Positions 22,475-33,753 of a DNA stretch of 64,000 bases are shown piece after piece. Positions within the stretch are counted from its first letter, which is position 1, and each line of letters begins with the position of its first letter. The position numbers and the translations under genes are program-made. The stretch covers positions 13,826,637-13,890,636 of the forward strand of contig NC_039358.1 in the NCBI RefSeq assembly GCF_003573695.1, read 5' to 3'. Origin of the DNA: Papaver somniferum (Eukaryota; Streptophyta; Magnoliopsida; Ranunculales; Papaveraceae). Below the pieces are notes generated by a model. That model ran no database searches, was not told where the DNA came from, and was given only the letters and a program-made list of their open reading frames with translations.

Positions 22475-23340
22475 ATTTTTTTTCTAATACATGTAATCTG
22501 GGATTTTTATACCCATAAAATACAGATACATAGAATTCGAAGAAACTTCATTCTTGTACGCATACATATATATAGGAGTATAAAAAAACAACAATACTGC
22601 ATTTCCTTGGAGCAACTCCAATATGAGCAATTTAGTCTGGCCATGTTGAGATGATTTCCCGGGTTCAACATCTCTTTGTTTTATAACTTCTCTTTACAAA
22701 TTTGCAAGTCGATTCCGTGCCATTATGACAGAAATAAATTATGAGTATAAAATTTAGTTACGCGTAAATTTTTTCGATCGGCCGTCCCATCGTGATAGAG
22801 GTCATCTAGTTTATTTGATCGACTTAAAATTCGATGGGATCACCTTTTCTCACCGTACTAAAATGGTATCCGTTTCTGAGAATCTATTAAGCCTCTTGTT
22901 GATTTGTCACGTTCTTTAGGAGGCGACTTGTGGCCCTGACTATCCGTTTGTGAGATGGGTTAAAGTGATTAGAGTTTTTTTTCACTTGGAATGTCGATGT
23001 GATTGAGAGTTGATTTTACAATAAGATTTTGCATGATTTATAAAGGGGATACCAGTTTTTCTAAGTATTGATACTGTTTTATATAGAATAAAAAAATTCT
23101 ACCAATCCTGACCGTTGGATTGATGAAATGGTACCAATGCTTAATAGGGTTGGCATCCACCTTTATAAATCGTGAGATTTTGAGCAAGAAAAATCAACAT
23201 AGGAATGAAACTATAGCCAAGGAATTAAATGAATTTTCTAATCTATTGATAATGATTTATGTCACCCTTATTGTATGGAATTGGTATTGCCATCTGTTGT
23301 TGGAGGTGATCACGAGGATAAATACAAACTTGTCCACAAA
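22475..23340. other. intergenic, no gene; contains an 'empty site' paralogue
   Basis: No coding exons seen. The tract 22870-22945 (GAGAATCTATTAAGCCTCTTG ... GGAGGC) is closely similar to two pieces at 53791-53804 and 54953-55010, which are separated there by a MITE. It therefore shows the uninterrupted state of that repeat family. Confidence 0.5.
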
Positions 23341-23871
23341 ATACACAAGATGCATCTGAGTGCGTATTATATATTGTGATAGAAAATTTTATTTAATCAA
23401 GTTACACCCAAATGCATAGTATTTACTGTTTTATTTTTTGTGGTTGTTCCTTTTTATTTTCTTTAATTACTTGTTTTTGGTTGATGGATGATGGTGAATA
23501 CAATGGTAATGATGGCGGATTGATTTCTCGAGATCATGAGTTAACGATTTTAGTTGTGTATATTATATTGCAGGCGATTAGTAGGATAAACCTAGATTTA
23601 TCCCCGAATTACACAAGATGCACTCGAGTGCATAATGCATATTATTTATAAGAAATAGGTTTTGCCCAGGCGCACTGAAGTGCATAATGTATATTTTTCT
23701 GATTCGTATAGGAAAAATGTTTTGGCAAGATTGCACTTGGGTGCATAATGCATATTCTTATAAAAAATAAATTTTGATCAGGTTGCACCTGGGTGCATAA
23801 CGAATATTTCTATAGAAGATAAATTTTTGCCAAGTTGCACCAGGGTGCATAATGTATACTCGGCCTGGGTT
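23340..23871. repeat. 52-bp tandem repeat with a TGCAC...GTGCATAATG core
   Basis: Cores at 23620, 23672, 23733, 23785 and 23837 are spaced 52, 61, 52 and 52 bp. Each reads about TGCACYNGGGTGCATAATG followed by an ATATT and AAATTTTTGNCAAG-like spacer. Two older units are recognisable near 23348 and 23408, separated by unrelated sequence. Each core is an imperfect palindrome (TGCAC/GTGCA). Non-coding. Confidence 0.8.
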
Positions 23872-24065
23872 AAAATATTTGTTTTCCGGATTTCATTTCA
23901 ACAATGGATCTTTTTTTGTAGAGATTTTCGAGACATTTTCAAAAATATAAATTTTATTAAAATCCAACTTATATTTGAGAAGTTAAGACTTTTGTCGCAA
24001 CTAATTTTAAATTGGAGAGTGAAAATGAATAGGAGAGATAAAATGATATAATAATAAATAATAAA

Positions 24066-24170
24066 GAGTCGTGTTGTGACGAGATCACCCTCGTGACCGC
24101 TTCTATAAGGATGCACTTTATATCCGTTGGATGTTATATCAAAGATTAGTTGGTATCCCGAGAGAATATT
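24066..24170. repeat. short dispersed repeat, inverted copy at 53575-53690
   Basis: GTGACGAGATCACCCTCGTG followed by CCGTTGGATGTTATATCAAA matches, in reverse complement, the segment 53575-53690 (TTTGATATAACATCCAACG ... CACGAGGGTGACCTCGTCAC). The GTCACGAGGGTGANCTCGTCAC core is palindromic. It is probably a decayed transposon end shared by the two loci. Confidence 0.7.
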
Positions 24171-24190
24171 TAAGAAATAAATGTATATAT

Positions 24191-24357
24191 TGTTATAGGG
24201 CCTATGGCCCATGGATGTGCAGTCCATTAGAATAGTAGGGTTTTCCTTTTCCTCTTGTATAAATAGAATACTATATCTACGTAATGGGGTTCTCCTCTCT
24301 CTGGTTAATAGAAAGTTCCTTTCTCTTCCATTTTCTCACTTTTCTCATATTACTCCA
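24191..24357 (+). repeat. copia LTR, 167 bp (5' LTR of a truncated element)
   Basis: It begins TGTTATAGGGCCTATGG and ends TATTACTCCA (TG...CA). It matches in reverse complement the 167-bp LTR at 34450-34616. A TATA box (TATAAATAGA, from 24258) and the CT-rich start-site region CCTCTCTCTGG follow in the expected order. Immediately downstream, CGTTATCAACACGAAGCTC looks like a primer-binding/leader region, so this is the 5' end of a plus-strand copia element whose gag-pol is missing. Confidence 0.8.
24258..24266 (+). promoter_or_regulatory. TATA box of the copia LTR
   Basis: TATAAATAG lies about 70 bp into the LTR and 25-35 bp before the pyrimidine-rich CTCCTCTCTCT expected near the transcript start. 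The same box is conserved on the minus strand in the second LTR at about 34541-34550. Confidence 0.6.
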
Positions 24358-24639
24358 AAACGTTATCAACACGAAGCTCAGCCACTAAAAAAACAAAAAC
24401 AAAAATATGGAAGAAAACATTACTATCGTCTGGATTTGGTACTTATCCTTGTTTCTGTTTCAACACTACGCTCAATAATACGATCTCGGGAAGTTGGATT
24501 TTTTTTTTATAGTTTCCTTATTATTTTAACTGCACTACGATCGAGGTATATCTAAATCTTTCCTATTTTTTTTTCCAATACCCCTTTTATCCGTAACAGA
24601 AAAAGAAATATTTAATCAATTGAATAAATATTTTTTTTT

Positions 24640-25285
24640 GATAAAACAAGGAACCTTTTCATTAATGGGATTTCAAGGTTACAAGAACATAACGTAAGAG
24701 TACAATACCGAGAAATCCGACAAGAAAAAGAGAAAGATTACCGGAGTAAGACAAATACAAGTATGAATAAGATCCGATTAAATCGGAAGAAGGATGGTTT
24801 TTCTCGGAATTAAATTTCAACCATTTAGTTAGTTTTTCTTCTTTAGAAAGAAATGCTCCCAAAGTAGGAGTGATTTTCTCAAATCTCTTGTAAATAATGA
24901 TGAAGCTTCCATCGTCAAAAAGACCACCGATGAAGATTTCTTCGCCGGATAAGTTGATGATGAAGATTCTAATGAAGAGTTCGTCACCGGAGATAACAAA
25001 GATGGAGATTTCTTCATTGGATAGCATCACTAATGATCTTAGAACCCAACCCAGTTACCCAAAATCGCCACTAAAGCGAAGATAAACCTCAAAAGAGTAG
25101 ATAAAACCACCAAAACAATGTAGATAAGTAGAAAACATAATTAAAAAAATAAAATAATCTACTAACTAACCTAGAAAGAAATGAATAATAAAGAAATCTG
25201 CTCAGATCCCAGCAGAGAAGGTTGTTTTTGATCGTTTTGTTGGAGAAGAAGAAGGAGTGAGAGAGAGGAGAGAGCTTCCTTTAAT
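24640..25285 (-). repeat. unit A, copy 1: dispersed transcript-like unit with a 121-aa ORF
   Basis: Read on the minus strand, it starts with CTCTCTCCTCTCTCTCAC, runs through a leader containing TAGGTTAGTTAGTAGATTA and the ORF, and ends TAATGAAAAGGTTCCTTG. A copy of the same layout, about 85-90% alike by eye, lies at 41285-41955 on plus. The 3' end resembles plant mRNA or LINE 3' ends. Both copies are antisense to nearby copia sequence, so it is either an antisense component of the copia leader or a separate retroposed unit. Confidence 0.6.
24662..25027 (-). CDS. unit A protein, intact copy, no recognised family
   Basis: ATG at 25027 opens 121 codons: an acidic, Ile/Phe-rich first half (EEISIFVISGDELFIRIFII, EEIFIGGLFDDGSF), a charged middle (FLSKEEKLTKWLKF) and a hydrophobic C-terminal stretch (LSLFLVGFLGIVLLRYVLV) that could be a membrane segment. 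I do not recognise a domain. The copy at 41532 shares the sequence apart from substitutions and one nonsense change, which suggests the frame was once meaningful, but coding status is unproven. Confidence 0.35.
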   Translation of the reverse strand: MLSNEEISIFVISGDELFIRIFIINLSGEEIFIGGLFDDGSFIIIYKRFEKITPTLGAFLSKEEKLTKWLKFNSEKNHPSSDLIGSYSYLYLSYSGNLSLFLVGFLGIVLLRYVLVTLKSH

Positions 25286-25321
25286 GTTGGATATTCAAAA
25301 CTCTTTTTTTCAAATGAATAA

Positions 25322-27009
25322 GAACCGTTTTTTGGGGACCATGGTTTTTTTTTGGGGGACCATGGTTCTATTTTGGGTAAAAACATTGAAAGTAATTCTA
25401 GGTCACCCCATATCTAGTTATTTATTTAATACCTAATATACCCTCCTAATTAATTTAGGTTATGATTAGTAAAATAATTTAGTTAAAAACAATTAGTGAG
25501 ATTAAATTAAAAGATGGGTTTATTATTAGTTGAGTAAATTATTATACGTAGAATTTTTGTGAGATTAGAGTTAGAGAAGATGAAGGAGAAAAACCTGGAA
25601 AATAAAAAAAAAATCCAATTCACCCAATTTGAGTATTCAAGTGATGAATCCGATTCTTCATCTCCATCCTCTCATAGATAATGTATGTTTAATTGGTAAA
25701 AATTCCCCTAAAATGTAAGATTTGGAACTGGATTTTGAACAGTTCGGTTAGTTTATATGAAGAACAAGTAACCGAACTCATCTGAAGGTGTAGTTCGGTT
25801 TCCTTGTGAGGATGAACAAGTTACTTGATCCAAACACGCAGGTTACCGAACTCCATATCAATGGAAGTTCTGGCATGCAGCGTTATGTTCGGTTGGTTCG
25901 CAACTAACCAAACTTTATGTACAAATTAATTTGATAAAAGTGTATAAGGTTCGGTTGGATCGCAAAGTGCATGCTTCTGCGATCCAACCAAACTCAGATT
26001 AGTAAGTTCGGTTGTTTCTTAAAATTGAACTTAGAGCATAACCAACCGAACCTCCAAAGCAAATTTTTTTTTTGAAGTTTCAGTGTCTCGTTCGGTTGTT
26101 GCGATAAAATGTACATGTTACCGAACTCTCTTCCTTTTGTTTGTTCCGTTACTTGCCAAATATCATGTAACCGAACTTATTTGTGATTTCTTGAGGTTTT
26201 TAACCCTACAGTTCGGCTACATGGAAGTCTTAAAATGTTTGCGATCGACCCGAACTCATAGGTTAAAGTTCGGTTTTAAGACTAATAAAACCAATGGGAA
26301 AAGTGGTAAGATTCGGTTACATCCTCAAAATTGCTTTCTATTTTTTAAACCCTACAATCCGGTTACATGGAGGTTTTAAAATGTTTGCAATCGAACCGAA
26401 CTCATAGGTAAGGTTCGGTTACATCCTCAAAATTTCTTTCTATTTTTTTAACCCTACAGTTCGGTTACATGGAAATTTTACAATTTATTTGTGAAACAAC
26501 CGAACTCTACAGTTCGGTAACTAAGTTCTGAATCACATAGAACCGAACTGTTCTTCGTGTTCTTCAGTTCAGTGAGTTCGGTTAGGAACTTAGGGAAAAT
26601 AGAAAACACGTTCTAACCGAAATCAACACTGTAACTACCATTTCAAGCCTATTTTAATGATTTCTATTCAACTGAATCGATGAAAAACAAATAAAATGAA
26701 TGGGTTTGTCGAGAAATACCCGTGTATGATTTATATTCAACTGAATCAATGAAAAACAAGCTAAAATGAATGATTCCTATTTTGATGAAGACGAGTTTGA
26801 AATAAAGAAGAAGAAGAAGAGAGGAAGAGGAAGACGAGTAGGGAATGGTTGAGTGGGTGCGGTAGTATATTTTTCTTTAGATTAGGGTTAATGTATCATG
26901 GTTAGGATTAGTATTAGGTTAAGGATAAATTAGTAAACTTACGTTGTAGGGTAGGTGGCCTAATAAAACCATGGTCCCCCGAAAAAACCACGGTCCCAAA
27001 AAATGGTTC
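25322..27009. mobile_element. non-coding TIR element with GTTCGGTT words (element C)
   Basis: The left end from 25322 (GAACCGTTTTTTGGGGACC) and the reverse complement of the right end from 27009 (GAACCATTTTTTGGGACC) match over about 45 bp, including a repeated GGGGACCATGG. The 8-mers ATGAATAA (25314-25321) and TTGAATAA (27010-27017) match 7/8 and suggest an 8-bp target duplication. It contains no transposase or other convincing gene. About 25740-26640 is an array of GTTCGGTT/AACCGAAC words. An 8-bp duplication would fit hAT, but the ends do not look like hAT. Confidence 0.75.
25740..26640. repeat. GTTCGGTT / AACCGAAC word array of element C
   Basis: By eye there are about two dozen occurrences, alternately GTTCGGTT(ACAT) and AACCGAACT, spaced 20-50 bp, plus decayed forms such as GTTCGGCTAC and AACCAAACT. 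A unit of about 110 bp (GTTCGGTTACAT...ACCCTACA) is repeated three times between 26200 and 26480. Confidence 0.85.
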
Positions 27010-27155
27010 TTGAATAATTGATTGATTGTTTGCTAACATTTAGATCTTTAATATAATATGATGCCTATCTTTAACCTATGAGTGTTGTATGTGAACGATG
27101 ATTGACTGGTCTCTTGTTTTACACGCTATTTGTAGTTTTGATGATTGGTAATATA

Positions 27156-27524
27156 CTCCCTTCGTCACACCATTAAGTGACCCATTTGGTTTTTAATTTT
27201 GTCCCATCATTAAGTAACCTATATCACTAAACAAGGAGATATTTCTAAAATTATCCTTTCAATTGATTATAAGAAATATAAGAAATATGAATAATTTGAT
27301 AGGCATGTTTATATTTGTTACGTAGGTGTTTTAAAATGTTTTTCAATGGTATAAAGTTTGCGAATATCGGTGGTGTAGTTTGAGAGATAAATCATTTCAA
27401 AATTTCAATAATTATTATTCATAAGGATATAAATGTAAAAAAATATTTAAAAACCTTTTTTTTCTTATTTATCTTAAAATTTGTACAAACTTTAACTAGG
27501 TCACTTAACAGTGAGACGGAGGAA
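27156..27524. mobile_element. Stowaway-like MITE
   Basis: The left end CTCCCTTCGTCACACCATTA and the right end, ACAGTGAGACGGAGG, are inverted repeats of the CTCCCTCCGTCYC type known for Stowaway (Tc1/mariner) MITEs. TA dinucleotides flank it (27154-27155 and 27525-27526). It is 369 bp, AT-rich and non-coding. Confidence 0.8.
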
Positions 27525-27526
27525 TA

Positions 27527-28090
27527 TTACATAGGAATGAATCGAAATATATAGATAATAAAAATAAAATGATAGTTTGTTTTCCAATGACATGTCTAGC
27601 TGTCTGCTATCTTTTGTGCGTTTGCACATGCTTTATCACATGTCCTTGTCAGTAGAGTATAATTCCATGGTTCTCCTTGTTTTTATTCTTCTTTCTTCCA
27701 TCTGTGTGCTTTGTGACCCATCCATGTGCTTTCCAACAAATTTTTTTTGAATCAATGATAACATCTTTCATTCTGTTTTCATTTTATTATTATTTATAAT
27801 TTATGCGAAAAGAGAAAATATATATATATACTAATCCGTGACTGTGACTGCAAATATTTTTGTCTGATTCTGATCGGAAATGTTTTATTATATCCTATTC
27901 CTTGATTGATTATGACATGAATGCATGTGCTTGTGTACAAATTTTACTGCATGTCTCTTTGTTTTTTTTTTCCTTTTCCTTTATATGCAATAAATGACCT
28001 TATTGCTTCTAGAAATAAATAAAGAAATAATTGATTTTATTTTTAGAGCAACGTGACCTTGTTAAGTTGTGGCTTACGGTGATTAATTGA
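27527..28090. other. intergenic, AT-rich, no gene
   Basis: Contains T-rich runs and a short TATATATATA tract near 27822. No exon or repeat with a partner in the window was recognised. Confidence 0.5.
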
Positions 28091-28214
28091 CTGGCGTCTT
28101 TAGGGGCCATCTCAAAGGATTTAGGGGCCATCAATTTATACCCAACCAAAGATTTTAGTTAAGGGGTACCCTATATGATATTGAAGTTACATAAATGCCC
28201 TTCTGGTAAAACTG

Positions 28215-28220
28215 TATAAA
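28215..28220 (+). promoter_or_regulatory. TATA box of the D1 PMD gene
   Basis: TATAAA (in CTGTATAAAAACC) lies about 158 bp upstream of the ATG at 28373 and about 125 bp inside the TIR. It is conserved in D2 (49944-49949, minus). Confidence 0.5.
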
Positions 28221-28639
28221 AACCAAATCAAAAACAATTCTACTCATTTCAACTCTTCTTCTTCCAGTTTCATATTATCTCCGATTGTGGAAGAAAAAAA
28301 TTTTTCCCCGTTCAAACCGAAACATCGCCTCGAATCGTAAAGTCAAAACATCGTCGATTCGATTATAAAACAATGGATAAGAGAAATGAAACCCACAGAC
28401 CTAGAACCAAAAATGTTGCTCGGGGTATCGATCCAAACATTGGAATTTTAGCAAGAAATAAAGAAATTCTTGCTGCAAATGAAGAAGAACGCGAAGAACG
28501 CGAAGAAGAAGTACCCGGCAATGTAGTCGGTGGTGGCGATTCCGAGACTCAAACACTTCGTCAACTTCAAATGGCCCCAATTAGGTAAGAATCTATCATT
28601 TTTGGGGTTTATTTCGCTTTAATTCGTCGAATCGAGAAA

Positions 28640-29340
28640 AAAAATTCTAGGGTTTTCGGTTATTTATCCAGATTCGGGCAATATGCATGCTCATTTACTT
28701 CCGAATGTAGTCGTGTTCTTCATTTTTCAAGAACATCGACAGTATTCGGGAGAAAGATTTGATGATTATCTGCCGAATATTGGTGGCCATATCTTCCTGG
28801 ATACAAACTGCTAATAATCGGTAGTTTCATGAATTTTTTGGCTACCGAATATATTTAAGTAGACACAAAGTATTCGGAAGAACACTCACTACCGAATGTA
28901 TATATTGAAAAAATCTCAAAATTTCTGATATACGAAAAATCCCATTTTGGGGCCAGTATTCATTCGGAAGACAATATAATGTTTTATACCTCCGATTGTG
29001 TAGGATAAAATTTTAGAGTTTCTGAACTCCAGTTGATAAATATTCGGTTGTAAACATGTTTAGTTATATTCCGATTGTTTTTCATTCGAAAAAAATATGT
29101 GTCTTCTTACTTCCGAATTTGTACATTCGGGTTATAGATGTGCACTTTGTCTTCCGATTGTGTAGGATGAAAAATTTACAGCTTCTGAACTCCAATTGAT
29201 GTATATTCGGTTGCAAATATGTTTAGTTAGCTTCCGATTGTTTTGTATTCGGGAACAATATGTGTCTTCTTACGTCCGAATGTGTACATTCGGGTTATAT
29301 TTCCATACTTTGTCTTCCGATTGTATAGTTTGTAAATATT
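28640..29340. repeat. ATTCGG/CCGAAT word array in intron 1 of the D1 PMD gene
   Basis: ATTCGGTAG, ATTCGGAAG, CTACCGAAT, TTCCGATTG and relatives recur every 20-50 bp in both orientations through the intron. The same array, with scattered point differences, is in D2 at 48830-49500. Confidence 0.85.
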
Positions 29341-30639
29341 GTTCCTTTCTTTGTTTTTAGACAAAGTCGAGAAGGGAGGAAGAGTGACAGCTAGTGCTAG
29401 GAGGGAAAGGAGTGCCAAAGATAATTCAAGTGCTCAATAAAGCGAACAAGAACAAGCAGTCAACAAGGAGTGTAACTAACTGTTGAACAACAAGGCAGTG
29501 AACAAGGGGTGCGACCAAGTGTTGAACAAGCCGCTCAACAAAGTGCAGGACCAAGTGTTGAACCAGTTGATCCAGTGGCAAGAGTAGAAGAAGAAGGACA
29601 ACCAAGTGGTACCCAAAAAGCCAAAAAGGAAAAGATGTTGTAAGGAAGGATATTGCTAAGAAAGCATCACATCTTGTCCCTCAGCACTTGAAGAAGAAGG
29701 GTATTCCAGCAGGCACAATCCTTGGACTACCAGCGGATGGAGGAAAATTGCTATTTGGATACAAAGACTCATGGGCCAGAGAAATATATGAAACCGAGGT
29801 AATAAAATTACTATTTTTTATTAATGTATTGTCTATGTGTTATATCGTAATACTTAAGGATTTTTTTATGTACTTTAATAGGATCATCAAGATGCGGTCC
29901 GTCTACTCAAACCTACCGCCGCACCAACAAAAATGCTTGCGTGGCCTTTATCCGGTGAATGTGAAAGGTTCAAGACAATTGTTGCCAACTCGGGGTTAGC
30001 TAATGCCGCCGAGAATTCATTGTTGGAACATGATCGTGTGGCCATATCGGCGTTCGTGGAGAGAATGTATCCTGAGACCGATACTTTCCATATGCCGTTT
30101 GGGGAGATGACGATCACCCCGGATGATGTTGTGCAGATTCTTAACCTTCCCGACCAAGGCACAGCTGTGAAGTTTAACTACACAAAGCAGTTAAGTTGGG
30201 CACAACTTTATTCTCTAACTAACAAGTGCTTAGGTTGGGATGAAGAGACAACAACAACAGAGTTTAGGAGGCATGCAGTTAGAACAAGACAGATCAACAT
30301 TACAGCTTTGATGAATATGTTCCGAGGCACCTTGGAGAAGGAAAAGAATGGAACGTTAACTGATGAGCAAGTGAACCACGCTGCCACTGCATATCTCCTT
30401 GTGTATTGGGATGTGTCATATTCCCCAATACTTCTGGCAACCGGATCGACGCCAACCTTATACAACTTTTGGATCCTCTCCATGAAGTCGGTGACTATTC
30501 TTGGGGCACGGCATGCCTAGCATTCTTGATGGAAGAGTTGAGAAAGGCGTCGAGGCTAGGAACCTGCCAAGTTGCCGGGAACGTGGCTCTATTGCAGGTT
30601 TTTTCTTTAACTCTATAACTCACTCTATAGTTATTCGGT

Positions 30640-31140
30640 AGACAATACATATGATGCATATTCATAACTCCAAAGGACGCATATTCATAACTCCAAAGGA
30701 CGCATATTCGGTAGGAATTGATCCATCTTTTTTTCCGAATGTTTGTTATTCGGTGGCTAGGTACTTAGTTTTTTTCCGATTATATAATCGGAAATATGTT
30801 TTTGATATTACCGAATATACAGGCCAGAAAAACTAGGTTACTGAACTCCAAAGACGCATATTCGGTAGGAATTGATCCATCTTATTTTCCGAATGTTTGT
30901 TATTCGGTGGCTAGGTACTTAGTTGTTTTCCGATTATATATAATCGGAAATATTTTTTGATATTACTACTATACAGGCCAGAAAAACTATAGGTTACTGA
31001 ACTCCAAATGACGCATATTCGGTAGGAAATGATCCATATATTTCCGAATGTTGGTATTCGGGATGGTATACTCAGTTTTTTTCCGATTATATATAATCGG
31101 AAATTATGTTTGGAAATTACTACCGAATATACACAATCTA
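30640..31140. repeat. ATTCGG word array in intron 3 of the D1 PMD gene
   Basis: Three imperfect direct units of about 150-160 bp, each containing GACGCATATTCGGTAGGAA, a CCGAATGTT, an ATTCGG-GG and TCCGATTATAT-ATCGGAAA. The D2 counterpart (47200-47530) has fewer units, so the array has changed length since the copies separated. Confidence 0.8.
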
Positions 31141-32282
31141 TTTACTAAAACTTGGTTTCTTATGTATATAGGCATGGATCTATGACCACTTCCCTATCCT
31201 GAAGTTGGCCGGAGAGAACCCGGGGTGGTGCAAAGGTACTCCTAGAGGAACAAAGTATATATTTGAAGACAACCGTTCTAGGACAAAAGAGCAGCAGTTG
31301 ATTCGCATGAGGGAGATTTTGGACCAATTGAAGGCCTCGACGTATGCTTTGATCCATACAAGGAAGATCGAGTCCAGTGGGCATATAAATGTTCGGTCGG
31401 ACTTGTCCCTTTATTTTGGACCATTGTGGCACCCCACAGGATATGTGATGTATAACCCCTCTAGGGTGATGCGACAACACGGGTATATACAACATCAACC
31501 TCTGGAGAAAATGGGGGATTACTACAAATTGGAGTTGGAGTTGTGCTCTTCTAGTGGTGATAATCTCACGATTGTTCACACAGGCCCACCTACTGTTCTT
31601 GATAACTGGGATAAGAGGAATGACTTCATTATCGACACTGGTAGACGAACCACCGAGGTGATGAAAATTCTCCAGACTATATGAGTTGGTATAACAAGGT
31701 ATCACATCCTTTGGTTATCCGTGAAATCAAATCCAACACTACTGCGGCGGGTTCAAGTTATAATTGTATCATCAAAGACAAACCAGCTGGTTATGATAGA
31801 CTGGTGCGTGTTCTTATATTTTTGTTCATTTTATATTATTCCTATAAATCTTAGGTAATTACCGTTTGATGTTATGTCATTACGTATAAAAAACAGGTGA
31901 ATAGGTTCAAGCGTGTTTCCAAAATGTTAACTGCATGCTGAAGAGCGGAGATCCCATGCCAGCTGAGAAGATCAAAGAGGCTAGAGATCTAGTTGATAAT
32001 ATGGATAACGAAGATTATGCTGCCCAGTTTGGGGAGAAAGTCACGAAGAGGCATCAGCCCAAGGTGGCAGTATCAAAGACGGGTAAAAGAACTCGAGCTT
32101 CATCGAGCGCTGAAGCTGCTCCAACTGAAGGTGCTCAAACCCGTGGTCGTGCAGGACTGGGAGGTAGTCACGGTCGTAAAGTAAAGAAGAGCAGATAAAT
32201 GACAATGATTTTTGTTGTACATTCGGAAATTTGTTTGGGTAACTAAGTTAGACAAGTTCAAATGACAATGATTTGTGTGGTA

Positions 32283-33050
32283 TATTCGGAAGTTTTGGTA
32301 ACTAATTTAACTTCCGATTATTTCAAAGACAAAATTTGAAAAGTATAAGTTTTTCCAAATTCTGATTTTTGGGCCATCGTACATTCGGAACTTTACAAAA
32401 AACCTATCCTCCGAATATCACAAGTTCAAAACAAACCACGCCATGGCTCCAGGTGGTTCCAAGGGCCAATATTGAAGGTTAGACATCCCATATTCGGAAG
32501 TTTTGGTAACTAATTTAACTTCCGATTATTTCAAAGACAAAATTTGAAAAGTATAAGTTTTTCCAAATTCTGATTTTTGGGCCATCGTACATTCGGAACT
32601 TTACAAAAAACCTATCCTCCGAATATCACAAGTTCAAAACAAAGCCATGGCTCCAGGTGGTTCCAAGGGCCAATATTGAAGGTTAGACAGCCCATATTCG
32701 GAAGTTTTGGTAACTAATTTAACTTCCGATTATTTCAAAGACAAAATTTGAAAAGTATAAGTTTTTCCAAATTCTGATTTTTGGGCCATCGTACATTCGG
32801 AACTTTACAAAAAATCCTATCCTCCGAATATCACAAGTTCAAAACAAACCACGCCATGGCTCCAGGTGGTTCCAAGGGCCAATATTGAAGGTTAGACATC
32901 CCATATTCGGAAGTTTTGGTAACTAATTTAACTCCGATTATTTCAAAGACAAAATTTGAAAAGTATAAGTTTTTCCAAATTCTGATTTTTGGGCCATCGT
33001 ACATTCGGAACTTTACAAAAACCTATCCTCCGAATATTACAAGTTCAAAA
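32283..33050. repeat. ~207-bp tandem array in D1, about 3.7 units
   Basis: Units start at 32283, 32491, 32695 and 32904 (spacing 208, 204, 209 bp). Each contains TATTCGGAAGTTTTGGTAAC, CTTCCGATTATTTCAAAGAC, GTACATTCGGAACTTTAC, CCTCCGAATATCACAAG and GCCATGGCTCCAGGTGGTTC. It lies between the 3' ends of the two D1 genes. Units are very similar, so the array is recent or homogenised. Confidence 0.9.
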
Positions 33051-33292
33051 AAATGTTTCCTGGAACCAAACAACACCATAATCGGAAAGAAAGTTGACTC
33101 ATAATAACCGAATATTACAATCGGTAGGTTGTTTAACAAAATAATCTACCGATTTCGTATAATCGGCTAGTTTTTATTAATAATACTACCGATTACATCC
33201 ATTACATAAAGTTCAAACGGCCTTAACCTTACAATTTCGTCAAAAGCACCTAAATCCATACTCCTAATTGACCATAAAAGTATTAAAACAGA

Positions 33293-33753
33293 TCATAACT
33301 TCCAGTGACCATAGAAATTGTCCCTCTTGATTTTGTAGCATCCTTCATGTTCAAATCGTTTCCCGTAGAGGTCCACATACCGGCGATCCGCAAGATTTCT
33401 CTGAAATTACGAATGAGTAACAAGTTAGTACTAACTTTTGTTAATGTGAATTGGAGTTACAGAGATACTTACTCGTTTTTCATACGTCCACCAAGGAAAA
33501 GCGTTCCTAACAAACCGTTCCTCATCTTCAAGTTTGTCAATCTCCTTATCTAGCGCATTCTTTCTCATCTTAATGTCATTGGATGATCTTCGAATTCGAT
33601 TACCATCTAAGGCCTCAAATACCATTAAGATACGGTTCCATATCTGCTCTTCGGATTCCGATTTGTGGAGCTTGTGAACACAATCATGAGCAGTTACCAC
33701 AAACCCACGCTCTATAAATAGCACAATCTTCTTCTTCGGCAAAAGCAATCCAT
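33293..33753 (-). pseudogene. SANT/Myb-like gene of D1, frameshifted
   Basis: This is the D1 counterpart of the intact gene at 44135-44596. The ATG (33753) is present, but a 2-nt loss right after it (GGATTGC versus GGATATTGC) and an extra T near 33712 throw the frame. The middle (ESEEQIWNRILMVFEALDGN, LEDEERFVRNAFPWWTYEKR), the intron and the short second exon ending GHWKL are otherwise conserved. It is convergent with the PMD gene. Confidence 0.8.

Larger units (their letters stand above)
28373..32198 (+). pseudogene. plant mobile domain gene of element D1
   Basis: Exons by splice signals and comparison with D2: 28373-28584, 29361-29798, 29882-30597, 31172-31803, 31897-32198, about 765 codons in all. 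Order: acidic N-terminus; Q/S-rich linker; PMD core (LAWPLSGECERF, YPETDTFHMPFGEMTI, DDVVQILNLPDQG, GWDEETTT, LLDPLHEVGDYSWGTACLAF); second block (WIYDHFP, YFGPLWHPTGYVMYNPSRVM, RQHGY); basic Lys/Arg-rich tail ending KVKKSR. PMD proteins are linked to transposon silencing control in Arabidopsis (MAIL1/MAIN). Lesions relative to D2: a 2-nt loss and a CAA-to-TAA stop in exon 2, and several 1-2-nt indels in exons 2-4 (near 30275, 30400, 31340). Introns 1 and 3 hold word arrays. Confidence 0.85.

Noticed and set aside
24829..25085. Alternative frames on both strands within unit A
   Set aside because: Not kept between the two unit A copies, whereas the 24662-25027 frame is.
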